From assembly GCA_024280885.1 (NCBI GenBank), contig JAJRPF010000070.1:43861-107860 (forward strand): a stretch of 64,000 bases of DNA, written 5' to 3'. Of this stretch, positions 37,245 through 46,289 are shown one piece after another. The notes below the pieces were generated by a model, which did not search any database, was not told the origin of the DNA, and saw only the letters and a program-made list of their open reading frames with translations. The DNA comes from Planctomycetota bacterium (GTDB lineage Bacteria > Planctomycetota > JAJSAM01 > JAJVHW01). Within the stretch, counting starts at the first letter, position 1, and each line of letters starts with the position of its first letter. Both the position numbers and the translations under genes were made by a program.

Positions 37245-38183
37245 ATGGCACGCGCCCTCCATTCGTCATCGTACGCCCGGGGTCTCGTGCTCGCGGCTGT
37301 GTTGGCAGTCTGCGGGTGCGGCGATCGTCCCGATACTGCGCCGCCGGCCCCTGAGCCGTCGGTAGCGGTCTCTGATTCCGTAGCGCGTCCCGTGGGACGT
37401 GTCGTCTCGCTGGTGCCGACGCTGACCGAGACCGTCGTGGAGTTGGGCGCGGGCGAGTTGCTGGTCGGGATCGGGAGATTCGATCCGGACGTTCCGGAGC
37501 AGCCCGATATCCCGCGTCTCGGCGACGCGTTTTCGGTGAGCCTGGAGGCCGTCGCGGCGTTGGAGCCCGATGTGGTTCTCGTGAATGGCGTGCGGTTGGC
37601 GGCGCGCCTCAAGCCGCTCGAACCCGCGATCCGCGTGGAGGTCCTGGCGACGGATCGCATCGAGGACGTGCTGGCGACCATCGAGCGTCTGGGCGCGATC
37701 ACCGATCGACCGCTTGCCGCGCGCGCCCTCTCCGATCGCTTGCACGCTGCGTTGACGTCGGCGCGCGCCCGCGCTCGTGAGCGCGCCGGGCCGCCGCCGT
37801 CGGTGCTCGTCGTTGTGCAGCGGCGACCGCTCTACACGGCGGGCGCTGCGTCGTACTTGCATGAGTTGTTGGAGGCCATCGGTGCGCGGAATGCCGCCGG
37901 CGATCTGCCGGAAGCGTGGCCGGTGATCTCCGACGAGAGCGTGGTTGCACGCGCGCCGGATGTCGTGCTCGACGCGTCGTTCGGGACGTCGGACCCGGAC
38001 GCTCGGCCTGAACCGCTGACGGGTCTGGCCGACGCGCGCGTACTCGTGCTGGGCAAGGAGTCCGAGGCGCTCTTCCGCGCCGGTCCGCGACTCCCCGAGG
38101 CGTTAGAGATTCTGGAACGACTCGTCTTCGATGCGGCGGACGTGGACGACGTGCACGACGCGACCCGGGGAAACGAGCGATGA
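37245..38183 (+). CDS. btuF: Cobalamin-binding lipoprotein of the B12 ABC importer
   Basis: ATG at 37245 follows GGGAGAG; longer in-frame starts fall inside the riboswitch. The 312-residue product has a lipobox (LAVCGC, Cys near residue 26). The mature part is a class III solute-binding fold: VVSLVPTLTETVVELGAGELLVGI near 55-80, then VEALEPDVVL-like and SVLVVVQRRPLYTAGAASYLHELLEAIGARN segments typical of BtuF/FecB proteins. It would hand corrinoid arriving through the outer-membrane receptor to the permease. It overlaps the permease gene by 4 bp (ATGA). The riboswitch supports the B12 assignment over iron-siderophore. Confidence 0.88.
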   Translation: MARALHSSSYARGLVLAAVLAVCGCGDRPDTAPPAPEPSVAVSDSVARPVGRVVSLVPTLTETVVELGAGELLVGIGRFDPDVPEQPDIPRLGDAFSVSLEAVAALEPDVVLVNGVRLAARLKPLEPAIRVEVLATDRIEDVLATIERLGAITDRPLAARALSDRLHAALTSARARARERAGPPPSVLVVVQRRPLYTAGAASYLHELLEAIGARNAAGDLPEAWPVISDESVVARAPDVVLDASFGTSDPDARPEPLTGLADARVLVLGKESEALFRAGPRLPEALEILERLVFDAADVDDVHDATRGNER

Positions 38184-39202
38184 ACGCGCGACCCGTGACC
38201 CGCTCGCGCTTCGTGCGCGTCGTCGCCGGGGGCGTTCTCGTCGCCGGTGCTGGAATCACGGTGGGACTGCTCATCGGCGCGGAACCGGTGGACGTTCCCG
38301 CTCTTCTCACCGGCGGCGGATCCGCCGTCGAGCGCACGATCTTCTTCGATTTGCGACTCCCGCGCGTGCTGCTTGCAGCCCTGATCGGTGGGGCGCTGGC
38401 CGTCTCGGGCGCGGCGTTTCAGGCATTGCTTCGGAACCCGCTCGCCGAGCCGTATCTGCTCGGAATCTCGGGCGGTGGCTCGTTCGGCGCGGTACTCGCG
38501 ATCGTTGCCCTCGGTAGCGCCGCGGCGCCGCTCGCCGGACGCGTTCCCGCGGCGCTCGTCGGCTGTCTTGCCGCACTCGCCGTCGTGTATCTCGTCGCGG
38601 CGCGTCGCGGGACGTTGCACCCGGCGACGTTGCTGCTCGCGGGCGTTGTGACGAATGCGTTCTTCCTCGCCGCACTCGCCTGCGTGCAATACGTCGCGAC
38701 GCCGGAAGAGTCGCAGGCCATCCTGCGCTGGGTGATGGGCGGGCTCTCGGGGCAAGGCGGCCCGGAGACGCTGCTGCTCGCGATCGTCGCACCCGTCGGA
38801 GCGCTCTACCTGTTCGCCGAGGCGCGGAGACTCGATCTGTTGGCGTTCGGCGAAGAGACGGCCCGCAGCCTGGGTGTCGATGTGTCCGCGTGCCGCAAGC
38901 GTGTCTTCGTCGGAACGTCGATCTTGACCGCAGTCTGCGTTGCGGTCTCAGGCCCGATCGGCTTCGTCGGGCTGATCGTGCCGCACGCCGCGCGGATGGT
39001 GGTCGGGAGCGGGCATCGGGTCCTGATCCCGGCGGCGTTCTTCGCAGGCGCGGCGTTCCTGCCCGCCGCCGACGGCTTGGCGCGCGTGGTCGTGGCGCCG
39101 GGCGAGTTGCCCGTCGGGATCATCACTGCGGTGGTCGGCGCGCCGTCGTTCGTCGCGCTCTTGATGCGGGCACGCGTGGGGGAAGGCGGCGCGCATGGGT
39201 GA
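38180..39202 (+). CDS. btuC: FecCD-family permease of the B12 importer
   Basis: This 340-residue polytopic protein has about 10 hydrophobic helices. It carries the family signatures RLPRVLLAALIGGALAVSGA, FQALLRNPLAEPYLLGISGG and GPIGFVGLIVPHAARMVVG. It forms the transmembrane channel through which corrinoid passes with ATP from the downstream ATPase. It is translationally coupled to the binding protein (ATGA) and overlaps the ATPase gene by 8 bp. Confidence 0.92.
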   Translation: MNARPVTRSRFVRVVAGGVLVAGAGITVGLLIGAEPVDVPALLTGGGSAVERTIFFDLRLPRVLLAALIGGALAVSGAAFQALLRNPLAEPYLLGISGGGSFGAVLAIVALGSAAAPLAGRVPAALVGCLAALAVVYLVAARRGTLHPATLLLAGVVTNAFFLAALACVQYVATPEESQAILRWVMGGLSGQGGPETLLLAIVAPVGALYLFAEARRLDLLAFGEETARSLGVDVSACRKRVFVGTSILTAVCVAVSGPIGFVGLIVPHAARMVVGSGHRVLIPAAFFAGAAFLPAADGLARVVVAPGELPVGIITAVVGAPSFVALLMRARVGEGGAHG

Positions 39203-40016
39203 CACCGCCTCGCCCGCGCCGGCTCTCGAAGTGGAGCGCGTTGCCGCCGGATATCGCGGTACCCGCGTGCTCTCCGAGATCTCGTTGGTGTGCGCGGCCG
39301 GCGAACTTCTCGGCGTGCTTGGGGCGAACGGCTGCGGGAAGTCGACGTTGCTGCGCGTCTCGGCGGGTGTCGTGGCGCCTACTTCCGGTGTCGTTCGAGT
39401 CGGTGGTGCGGACGTCTCGGCGCTCAGAGCGCGCGAGGTCGCACGCCGTGTTGCGTTGCTGCCCCAGGATTCCGGTCCGCTCTATCCGATGGCGGTCCTG
39501 GAGGCAGTGCTCCTCGGACGTCATCCGTGGCAACCGGCGTTCGCGTTCGAAGGCGACGAGGACTTGCGTCTCGCCCGCGAGGCGCTCCGCGAAGTGGATG
39601 CGGAGCACCTCGCTGAACGCGACCTGGCGACGCTCTCGGGCGGAGAACGTCAGCGCGTGCTGCTCGCGCGCGCCCTCTGTCAGGGCGGACGCGTGCTGCT
39701 CTGCGACGAACCGACGTCGCATCTCGACATCCGCCACCAAGCGGCAGTCTTTCGATTGCTGCGAACGGTTGCAGATGCCGGTCGCGCGGTCGTCGTCGTC
39801 ACCCACGATGTCAACCTCGCGGCGCAGGCGTGCGACCGACTCGTTTTCCTGCGCGCCGGGGCGACCGCCGATGGCGTCGCGCACGGAGCGACGCTTGAGG
39901 CCGCGGGTCGGCCGCGTGACGTCGTGACACCGGACGTGCTGCGCGCCGCGTACGGCATCGACGTAGCCGTTGATCACGATCACGACGGGCATCCGGTCGT
40001 GCGGCGTCGTCTCTGA
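39195..40016 (+). CDS. btuD: ATPase of the B12 importer
   Basis: The 273-residue ABC ATPase has Walker A GANGCGKSTLLRV near residue 38, a Q-loop (LLPQDSGP), the signature LSGGERQRVLLARAL, Walker B RVLLCDEPTSHLDI and the switch His in VVVTHDVN. This arrangement is typical of FepC/BtuD-type importers. It drives uptake through the FecCD permease. ATG at 39195 precedes the permease stop. A 220-bp gap follows before the receptor gene. Confidence 0.92.
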   Translation: MGDTASPAPALEVERVAAGYRGTRVLSEISLVCAAGELLGVLGANGCGKSTLLRVSAGVVAPTSGVVRVGGADVSALRAREVARRVALLPQDSGPLYPMAVLEAVLLGRHPWQPAFAFEGDEDLRLAREALREVDAEHLAERDLATLSGGERQRVLLARALCQGGRVLLCDEPTSHLDIRHQAAVFRLLRTVADAGRAVVVVTHDVNLAAQACDRLVFLRAGATADGVAHGATLEAAGRPRDVVTPDVLRAAYGIDVAVDHDHDGHPVVRRRL

Positions 40017-40236
40017 CGCCCGTGACATCGCGCAACGCATAGCACGATGAACAAGACCGAGTGAACGACTCCCAACGAACGAAACCGATAAATCGTCGCC
40101 GATCGGCGACGCGAGCGAACCCAGAGCAGGGATGGAGAGCAGATTGCAGATACGAGAGAACGAGTCGAGCAGCACGCCAGCTATAGCACAGGGATCGTGT
40201 GCGTCGTGGAGACAGGTCCGACGTCGCCACTTGAGC

Positions 40237-42366
40237 ATGAGCGTGCGCCTCGCGTGGGGCTTGACGCTGTCGGCCGCCATGGGGGGCGGGTTTGCCGCTT
40301 CGGCGTCCGCGCAAGATGTACCCCTGCCGGCACCCGTCGAGGACGCGACGACTGCGGACGAGGGCCGCGCGGCGGACGACGTCACGCCCGAAATCGACCC
40401 AGGCGAGGCACTGACGTCGGACCTCGATGCCAGCATTCTCGTCGTTGCGAAACGCTATTCGTCGTCGAAGCGGCGCACGACATCGGCCGTGACGACATTC
40501 GATCGGAAGGACATCGAGCGGCGGCAAGCGACGCACGTCGATCAGGTGTTGCGCGAGACTCCGGGTGTGCTGGTCGTGCGCGACGGGCCGACGGGGCAGT
40601 TCTCACGCATCTTCATTCGCGGTGCGGCCTCCACCCAGACGATGGTGCTCGTTGACGGTATCCCGCAGAACGACGCGACGGCCGGTGGTGGCTACGATTT
40701 CAACGATCTCGGGACGTCGGCTGTGGATCGGATCGAGGTTCTGCGCGGTAGCTATGGCGTGCTCTACGGTTCGGAAGCGATGGGCGGCGTTGTGAATGTC
40801 ACGACCCGTCGTGGGCGTGGCGACCCCGAAGGCTTCGTGAAGGTCGAAGGCGGATCGTTTGGTACCCATGCCGAGTCGGCCGGCGTCTACGGCGCCGAAG
40901 GCCGCCTCGATTTCGCGTTGACCGGCTCCAACCTCAACACACGCGGGGAGCGTCGTCGGGAGTCCTATCGATCCAGCGACGTCACCTCGCGGCTCGGGGT
41001 TCAGATCGACGAGGATCTGCGTCTCGAATGGACCGGGCGTTTCGTGGACTCGCGCGCGCAGAGCCCGTTCGACTTCGCGAGCTCCGGTGTGCTGCCCGAG
41101 GACAGCAACATCGAACGTCGGCGCGAGACGTTCTCGACCGGTCTCTCCATGATCTGGGAGGCGGATCCCGCGCTGACGTTGCGTGCCCATGCATCGCTGC
41201 TGGACGTCTCGAGCAAGTTCCGCAATGGTTCCGACGGTCCGGAGCTCATCGATCCTGATTTCGTTCCTGGGTCGGGCGACGAACTCTCGGTCATCCGCAA
41301 GGAGTTGCAGACCCGGAACGACGAAGAGGACCTGCGCGGGCGTTTCGATGGCACATGGCACGTCGCGGAGTCCGCCGCGTGGGCCGCGCCTGAACAGGGC
41401 GGCGTGGCCGTCGATGTGACCGCGGGCGGCGAGTACCTGCGCCAGACGTCGGAGAGTCGTGTGACGTTTCCCGACTTCGGGGCGCCGACCTCCACCACAC
41501 AGCGACTCGACGACACAGCGCGAACGACGTCGTGGTTTGCGCAGGGCGACGTACTCCTGCCGGATGCCGGACCGCTCGCGAACGCTTTGATCACGGTCGG
41601 AACGCGTCGCGACGAGCACAGTGAGGCGGGGTCGGAGTACTCTCCCTTCTATGGTGCGCGCGTGGATCTGGCCCCCACGGATACGACGTTTCGGGCTTCG
41701 TACGGCGAGGGCTTTCGGGCGCCGAAGCCATCGGAGTTGCTCGACCCCTTCGTCGGCAATGCGGACCTCACAGCGGAGACATCCGAGTCGAAGGACTTCG
41801 GCATCGAGCAGCGTCTCTTGGATGGCTCGCTCGTCGTTGGCGCGACTTGGTTCGAGTTGAAGACGGACGATCTCATCGCGTTCGACTCTGACTTCGTCAC
41901 GCCTGCGCGCCCGTTCGGTGCGTTGCGGAATTTCGGGAGTACGCGCACGCGCGGCACAGAGTGGTCGCTCGCCTGGGCCGTCGGGCACGGGTTCACGGTG
42001 CGAGGATCGTACACGCGCCAGAATCCCGAGGACCGCGAAACCGGCGAAGACCTGCCGCTGCGAACACGTTCGTTCGGTAGCTTCGGCGTCTCGTGGGAAG
42101 AGGGGCCGTTCCAGGTCTCGGTGGATGGGTTCATCTCGGGCCGACTCCACGACACCGGCGGTGAGTTCACGTACCCCGAGCCGAAGGAGCGCAAGGTCCC
42201 CGGCCGCGTCACTCTCATCGACGTCACGGCGCGCTGGAGAGCGACCGATCAACTGACGTTCTTCGCGCGGATCGAGAACCTCACAGACGACGACTACGTG
42301 ACGACGCCGTCGGCACCCGCCGGCCCGCCGCTCGGCGCGTATGTGGGCGCGCAGTGGGACTTCTGA
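40237..42366 (+). CDS. btuB: TonB-dependent outer-membrane corrinoid receptor
   Basis: ATG at 40237 gives 709 residues with a signal peptide (GFAASASAQ). The plug domain (about 70-190) holds FDRKDIERRQATHVDQVLRETPGVLV, FIRGAASTQTMVLVDGIPQND and VDRIEVLRGSYGVLYGSEAMGGVVNV. A 22-strand-type barrel of about 500 residues ends in WDF, the expected aromatic C-terminus. A TonB-box-like segment lies just after the signal. It imports B12 across the outer membrane by TonB coupling. Its size is close to other BtuB proteins. Position after btuFCD and the riboswitch supports cobalamin as substrate. Confidence 0.88.
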   Translation: MSVRLAWGLTLSAAMGGGFAASASAQDVPLPAPVEDATTADEGRAADDVTPEIDPGEALTSDLDASILVVAKRYSSSKRRTTSAVTTFDRKDIERRQATHVDQVLRETPGVLVVRDGPTGQFSRIFIRGAASTQTMVLVDGIPQNDATAGGGYDFNDLGTSAVDRIEVLRGSYGVLYGSEAMGGVVNVTTRRGRGDPEGFVKVEGGSFGTHAESAGVYGAEGRLDFALTGSNLNTRGERRRESYRSSDVTSRLGVQIDEDLRLEWTGRFVDSRAQSPFDFASSGVLPEDSNIERRRETFSTGLSMIWEADPALTLRAHASLLDVSSKFRNGSDGPELIDPDFVPGSGDELSVIRKELQTRNDEEDLRGRFDGTWHVAESAAWAAPEQGGVAVDVTAGGEYLRQTSESRVTFPDFGAPTSTTQRLDDTARTTSWFAQGDVLLPDAGPLANALITVGTRRDEHSEAGSEYSPFYGARVDLAPTDTTFRASYGEGFRAPKPSELLDPFVGNADLTAETSESKDFGIEQRLLDGSLVVGATWFELKTDDLIAFDSDFVTPARPFGALRNFGSTRTRGTEWSLAWAVGHGFTVRGSYTRQNPEDRETGEDLPLRTRSFGSFGVSWEEGPFQVSVDGFISGRLHDTGGEFTYPEPKERKVPGRVTLIDVTARWRATDQLTFFARIENLTDDDYVTTPSAPAGPPLGAYVGAQWDF

Positions 42367-42399
42367 CGCGACCCCGGCGACGATAGTCTTGCGTGCGAA

Positions 42400-42431
42400 G
42401 GGCCGCCCGAGGGGAGACTCTCGGGCGGCTC
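42400..42431 (+). terminator. Hairpin after btuB
   Basis: GGGCCGCCCGAG at 42400-42411 pairs with CTCGGGCGGCTC at 42420-42431 (one G-U) over a short loop. It begins 34 nt after the btuB stop. A weak T-containing stretch follows, and it may only attenuate transcription into the phosphatase gene. Confidence 0.55.
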
Positions 42432-42465
42432 TCTTCGGAGGGCGGCTCTCGTTGGAGGAATGCGC

Positions 42466-43821
42466 ATGCGTCGGAGTTGGGATCGAATCGCGATGAGTTC
42501 GTTTGCGGTCGCCGCGCTACTTGCCAACGCGGGGTGCGCTGCTGAAGAGCCGTCCCCGCCGAGAGCTTCTTCCGCAGAGTCTTCCGTGCAGCCCGCCGAG
42601 CCCGCGCAGCCCGAAGCGGCGCCGCGGAACGTCATTCTGCTGATCGGCGACGGCATGGGGCCGCAGCAACTCGCGCTGCTGCTGGACTGGGCCGACGCCG
42701 CAGGAGCGTCGCCGACGCACTTTGAGCGACTGACCGACGTCGGGCATCTCGGACTCGTCCGAACCGGGGCCAAAGGCTCGGCTCTGACGGATTCTGCGGC
42801 CAGTGCGACGGCAATTGCGTGCGGCGTGGAGGTCCCGAACGGTGTCATCTCGGTGGATGAGAACGGTCGTGCGCTGCGCACGTGCATGGAGGACGCCGAC
42901 GCATCCGGACGGATGACAGGTCTCGTCACGACCACGCGGCTGACGCATGCGACGCCCGCGTCCTTCGCTGCGCATGTGCAGAAGCGCAACCAGGAGAAGG
43001 AGATCGCGCAGCAGATGCTGTCGACGCCCTTCGTGGACGTCATGCTCGGCGGCGGCGCGGCGTTCATCGACGTGGCGAACGCGCCCGAGGGGTACAGGGC
43101 TGTGACGACAGCCGCTGAGCTTGCGGCACTCGACGCAGCTGGCGGTCCGGTGCTCGGCGTGTTCTCGAAGTCGCATATCCCGTACGCGATCGATCGCGAT
43201 CAACCGACCGAGCCGTCCACCGTCCCGACGCTGGCCGCGATGACACAGAAGGCGATCGACGTTCTTGCGACCGGGCCCGACGGCTTCTTCCTTATGGTCG
43301 AGGGCGGGCGCATCGATCACGGCGGGCATCTCAACGATGTGGCTGCCGTGCTCGGCGAGATGCGCGAGTTCGACGCTGCGATCGGCGTTGCCGAAGCGTT
43401 CCGTCGCGAGCATCCCGACACTCTTGTCATCGTGACGGCCGATCACGAGACCGGCGGCCTCGCGATTTCATTCTCCGGCCGCCCGCTGCTTCCGCAGCAC
43501 TTCCTCGCGATGACCGAGCAGGAGTCGTCCATCGAGGCGATCGCGCAGCGGACACCGAAGGAGGCGCGCGAAGCCGTCGATCCGAAGATCTACGGCGTGG
43601 GACGCGCGCCCTTCTATCCGGCCTATTCGTGGTGGGAGACTTCCCGCGCACTCGAGACGTCCGCGACGTACAGCGTGTCGTTCGGAACGCAGAGCCATAC
43701 GACGACGCCTGTCGCGATCGTTGCCGCCGGGCCACGCAGCGAGCAATTCGAAGGGTTGATGCACAACGAGAAGATCGGCCTCCTCTTGCGTGAGTGGATG
43801 GGGCCGGAGGAGGCGCGATGA
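42466..43821 (+). CDS. Alkaline phosphatase, lipoprotein
   Basis: ATG at 42466 is favoured because GGAGG lies 7 nt away; ATG at 42460 is too close. The 451-residue product has a lipobox (LLANAGC). It carries the alkaline phosphatase core: VILLIGDGMGPQQL, the nucleophile in TDSAASATAIACG, VEGGRIDHGGHLND and VTADHETGG. It hydrolyses phosphomonoesters in the periplasm using two Zn and one Mg. It follows btuB and is coupled (ATGA) to a threonine aldolase, so removing phosphate from corrinoids or nucleotide loops before uptake is conceivable but speculative. Confidence 0.9.
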   Translation: MRRSWDRIAMSSFAVAALLANAGCAAEEPSPPRASSAESSVQPAEPAQPEAAPRNVILLIGDGMGPQQLALLLDWADAAGASPTHFERLTDVGHLGLVRTGAKGSALTDSAASATAIACGVEVPNGVISVDENGRALRTCMEDADASGRMTGLVTTTRLTHATPASFAAHVQKRNQEKEIAQQMLSTPFVDVMLGGGAAFIDVANAPEGYRAVTTAAELAALDAAGGPVLGVFSKSHIPYAIDRDQPTEPSTVPTLAAMTQKAIDVLATGPDGFFLMVEGGRIDHGGHLNDVAAVLGEMREFDAAIGVAEAFRREHPDTLVIVTADHETGGLAISFSGRPLLPQHFLAMTEQESSIEAIAQRTPKEAREAVDPKIYGVGRAPFYPAYSWWETSRALETSATYSVSFGTQSHTTTPVAIVAAGPRSEQFEGLMHNEKIGLLLREWMGPEEAR

Positions 43822-44861
43822 GCGACGTGCCACGGACCACCGCGGACTTTCGTTCCGATACCGTCACGCGTCCGACTTCGACCATGCTGACGGCGATGGC
43901 CGAGGCCGAAGTGGGGGACGACGTACTCGGCCACGACCCCACGACGCAGGCCCTCGAAGAGGATGCCGCCCGTCTGCTAGGCAAGGACGCCGCGCTCTTC
44001 ATGCCCTCGGGCACGATGTGCAATCTGGTCGCGTTGCTCACGCATACATCGCCGGGCGATCAGATCCTGACCGAGGAGTGGAGCCACACGGCGTGCTTCG
44101 AGGGCGGCGGTGCGGGTGTCTTTGCCGGTGTTCTTACACGCACACTCGGTTCGGCGCGCGGACTGATGGACGCAGCCGATGTGGAGCGGTGGATGATGCC
44201 ACGCAGCGAACACACGCCGGGGACGTCACTCGTTTGCGTCGAGCAGACGCATAACTTCCATGGTGGCGTCGTGATGCCGCTCGACGGCCTGCGTGCGATC
44301 CGCGATGTCGCCCATGCGAAGGGCGCGCGCGTGCACATGGACGGGGCGCGCATGTTCAACGCCGTGGCGGGGACTCCCGGTTCGACTGCAGCCGACCACG
44401 CGGCGTGCGCCGACACGGTCAGCTTCTGTCTCTCGAAGGGCCTTTGCGCGCCCGTCGGTTCGTTGCTCTGCGGCGACGTCGAGTTCATCGCGGAGGCGCG
44501 CTTTCATCGCAAGCGGCTGGGCGGCGGAATGCGGCAGAGTGGTGTGATTGCGGCGGCCGGACGCGTGGCGTTGCGCGAGATGTGTGCTCGTCTCACCGAC
44601 GATCATGCGCGCGCCCGACGTCTCGCCACCGGGATCGCGGCGATCGACGGGTATTCCGTGGACCCGACGTGTGTCGATACCAACATTCTCTTCGTCGAGA
44701 CGGGTGACCTCGTCGCGGCGGAGATCGTCGCTTCCGCGGCGGCCGAGGATGTGCTCCTCTACGCGACGGGCGTACATCAGATTCGTTTCGTCACGCATCA
44801 CGACGTGACGGATGCGCATGTGGACCGGTTGCTGGGGATCCTCCAGCGGCTTGTGAGCTGA
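43818..44861 (+). CDS. ltaE: Low-specificity L-threonine aldolase
   Basis: The start ATG at 43818 overlaps the phosphatase stop. The 347-residue PLP enzyme has FRSDTVTRPT at its N-terminus, MFMPSG-type cofactor binding (ALFMPSGTMCNLVAL), the HMDGARMFNA motif and the Schiff-base lysine in CLSKGLCAPVGS. It splits L-threonine or allo-threonine to glycine and acetaldehyde in the cytoplasm. The C-terminus HQIRFVTHHDVTDAHVDRLL is characteristic. A cytoplasmic amino-acid enzyme coupled to an exported phosphatase is an odd pairing. Confidence 0.92.
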   Translation: MSDVPRTTADFRSDTVTRPTSTMLTAMAEAEVGDDVLGHDPTTQALEEDAARLLGKDAALFMPSGTMCNLVALLTHTSPGDQILTEEWSHTACFEGGGAGVFAGVLTRTLGSARGLMDAADVERWMMPRSEHTPGTSLVCVEQTHNFHGGVVMPLDGLRAIRDVAHAKGARVHMDGARMFNAVAGTPGSTAADHAACADTVSFCLSKGLCAPVGSLLCGDVEFIAEARFHRKRLGGGMRQSGVIAAAGRVALREMCARLTDDHARARRLATGIAAIDGYSVDPTCVDTNILFVETGDLVAAEIVASAAAEDVLLYATGVHQIRFVTHHDVTDAHVDRLLGILQRLVS

Positions 44862-44917
44862 GCGAGACGTCGAGAGATCGAGCGAAGGCCAATCACCGAA
44901 CGCAGGGGAGAGCAGTC

Positions 44918-46252
44918 ATGGCGGGGATCTTCAAGGCATACGACATTCGGGGCACCGTTCCGGATCAACTCGACGAGGCTCTGGCGGAGCGCATCGGTCG
45001 CGCAGCCGCGACGCACCTCGGCGCGAAGTCGATGGTGGTCGGTCGCGACATGCGTGCGTCGGGCGTCGGTCTCTCGGCAGCGCTGATCCGCGGTATCACG
45101 AGCACCGGTTGTGACGTCACCGACATCGGAATCGTCTCGACGCCGATGCAATACTTCGCCGTCGGAAGTCTCGGTACCGACGGCGGGATCATGGTGACCG
45201 CGTCGCACAATCCGGCCGAGTACAACGGCTTCAAGACCTCCGCGCAGGATGTCGTTCCCGTCGGTGGCGACTCCGGGCTGCCGGAGATCGAGGCTCTTGC
45301 GCGCGGCGAGCAGACGGCTTGCGATGCGCCCGCCGGTTCCGTCTCTCAGGCCGACGTGAAGACCGCGTATGCCGAGAAGATCCTGTCGATGATCTCGTTC
45401 GGCGATCGTCGCCTGAAGGTCGCTGTGGACTGCGGCAACGGCATGGGCGGTCTCGAGGTCGAGCACGTCTTCTCGAATTTCCCGGTGGACATCGTCGGTC
45501 TCTATCTGGATCCCGACGGGAGCTTCCCCAACCACGAGGCCAACCCACTCAATCCCGAGAATATGCGCGATCTACAGGCGGCCGTCCTGCGCGAGGGCTG
45601 CGATCTCGGCGTGGCCTTCGATGGCGACGCGGATCGGGCCTGTTTCTGCGACGAGAAGGGCGAGATCATCGGCAACGACCTGGTCACGGCTCTGCTCGCG
45701 AACGAACTCGTCCCGCGCGAGCCGGGCTGTGCCGTTCTCTACGATCTGCGCTCGTCGCGCGTCGTCGAGCAGACGGTGCGCGAACTGGGCGGCAACCCGG
45801 TTCGGGAACGCGTCGGCCACGCCTTTATGAAGGCGACGTTGCGCCGCCACGAGGGCCCCTTTGGCGGTGAACTCTCGGGCCACTTCTACTTCCGCGAACT
45901 CTGGTACACGGACTCCGCGATCTACGCCGCCGGTCTCATCCTGGCGCAGGTCTCACGCGGCGACACGCCTCTCTCCGAGATCGTGGCACCGCTGCGGCGT
46001 TACCCGAACACGGGCGAGGTCAACTTCCACATCGAGGACAAGGACGGCAAGATCGAGGAGATCGCCGCGGCCTTTCCAGACGCACGCCAAGACCGCCTCG
46101 ACGGCATCACCATCGCCTACGACAACTGGTGGTGCAACGTCCGGAAGTCCAACACAGAACCCCTACTCCGCCTTGTCCTGGAAGCCGACGACGAAGCAAC
46201 GTTCAAGGACGCCCGAGCCAAGGTGATGGCGTTACTCGGCACCCCCGAATAG
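44918..46252 (+). CDS. Phosphomannomutase/phosphoglucomutase
   Basis: This 444-residue enzyme interconverts hexose 1- and 6-phosphates for envelope polysaccharide or glycogen precursors. It has the N-terminal FKAYDIRGTVPD, active-site Ser in MVTASHNPAEYNGFK, metal loop FDGDADRACF, substrate loop GGELSGHFYF and phosphate loop CNVRKSNTEPLLRLV. Length and order match bacterial AlgC/ManB. GGGGAGAG precedes the start. It lies 57 bp after the aldolase in the same direction, perhaps read through from the B12 operon. Confidence 0.93.
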   Translation: MAGIFKAYDIRGTVPDQLDEALAERIGRAAATHLGAKSMVVGRDMRASGVGLSAALIRGITSTGCDVTDIGIVSTPMQYFAVGSLGTDGGIMVTASHNPAEYNGFKTSAQDVVPVGGDSGLPEIEALARGEQTACDAPAGSVSQADVKTAYAEKILSMISFGDRRLKVAVDCGNGMGGLEVEHVFSNFPVDIVGLYLDPDGSFPNHEANPLNPENMRDLQAAVLREGCDLGVAFDGDADRACFCDEKGEIIGNDLVTALLANELVPREPGCAVLYDLRSSRVVEQTVRELGGNPVRERVGHAFMKATLRRHEGPFGGELSGHFYFRELWYTDSAIYAAGLILAQVSRGDTPLSEIVAPLRRYPNTGEVNFHIEDKDGKIEEIAAAFPDARQDRLDGITIAYDNWWCNVRKSNTEPLLRLVLEADDEATFKDARAKVMALLGTPE

Positions 46253-46289
46253 CGAGCGATCAACCAAGGAGACAGCGAAGGCCGTGCCC

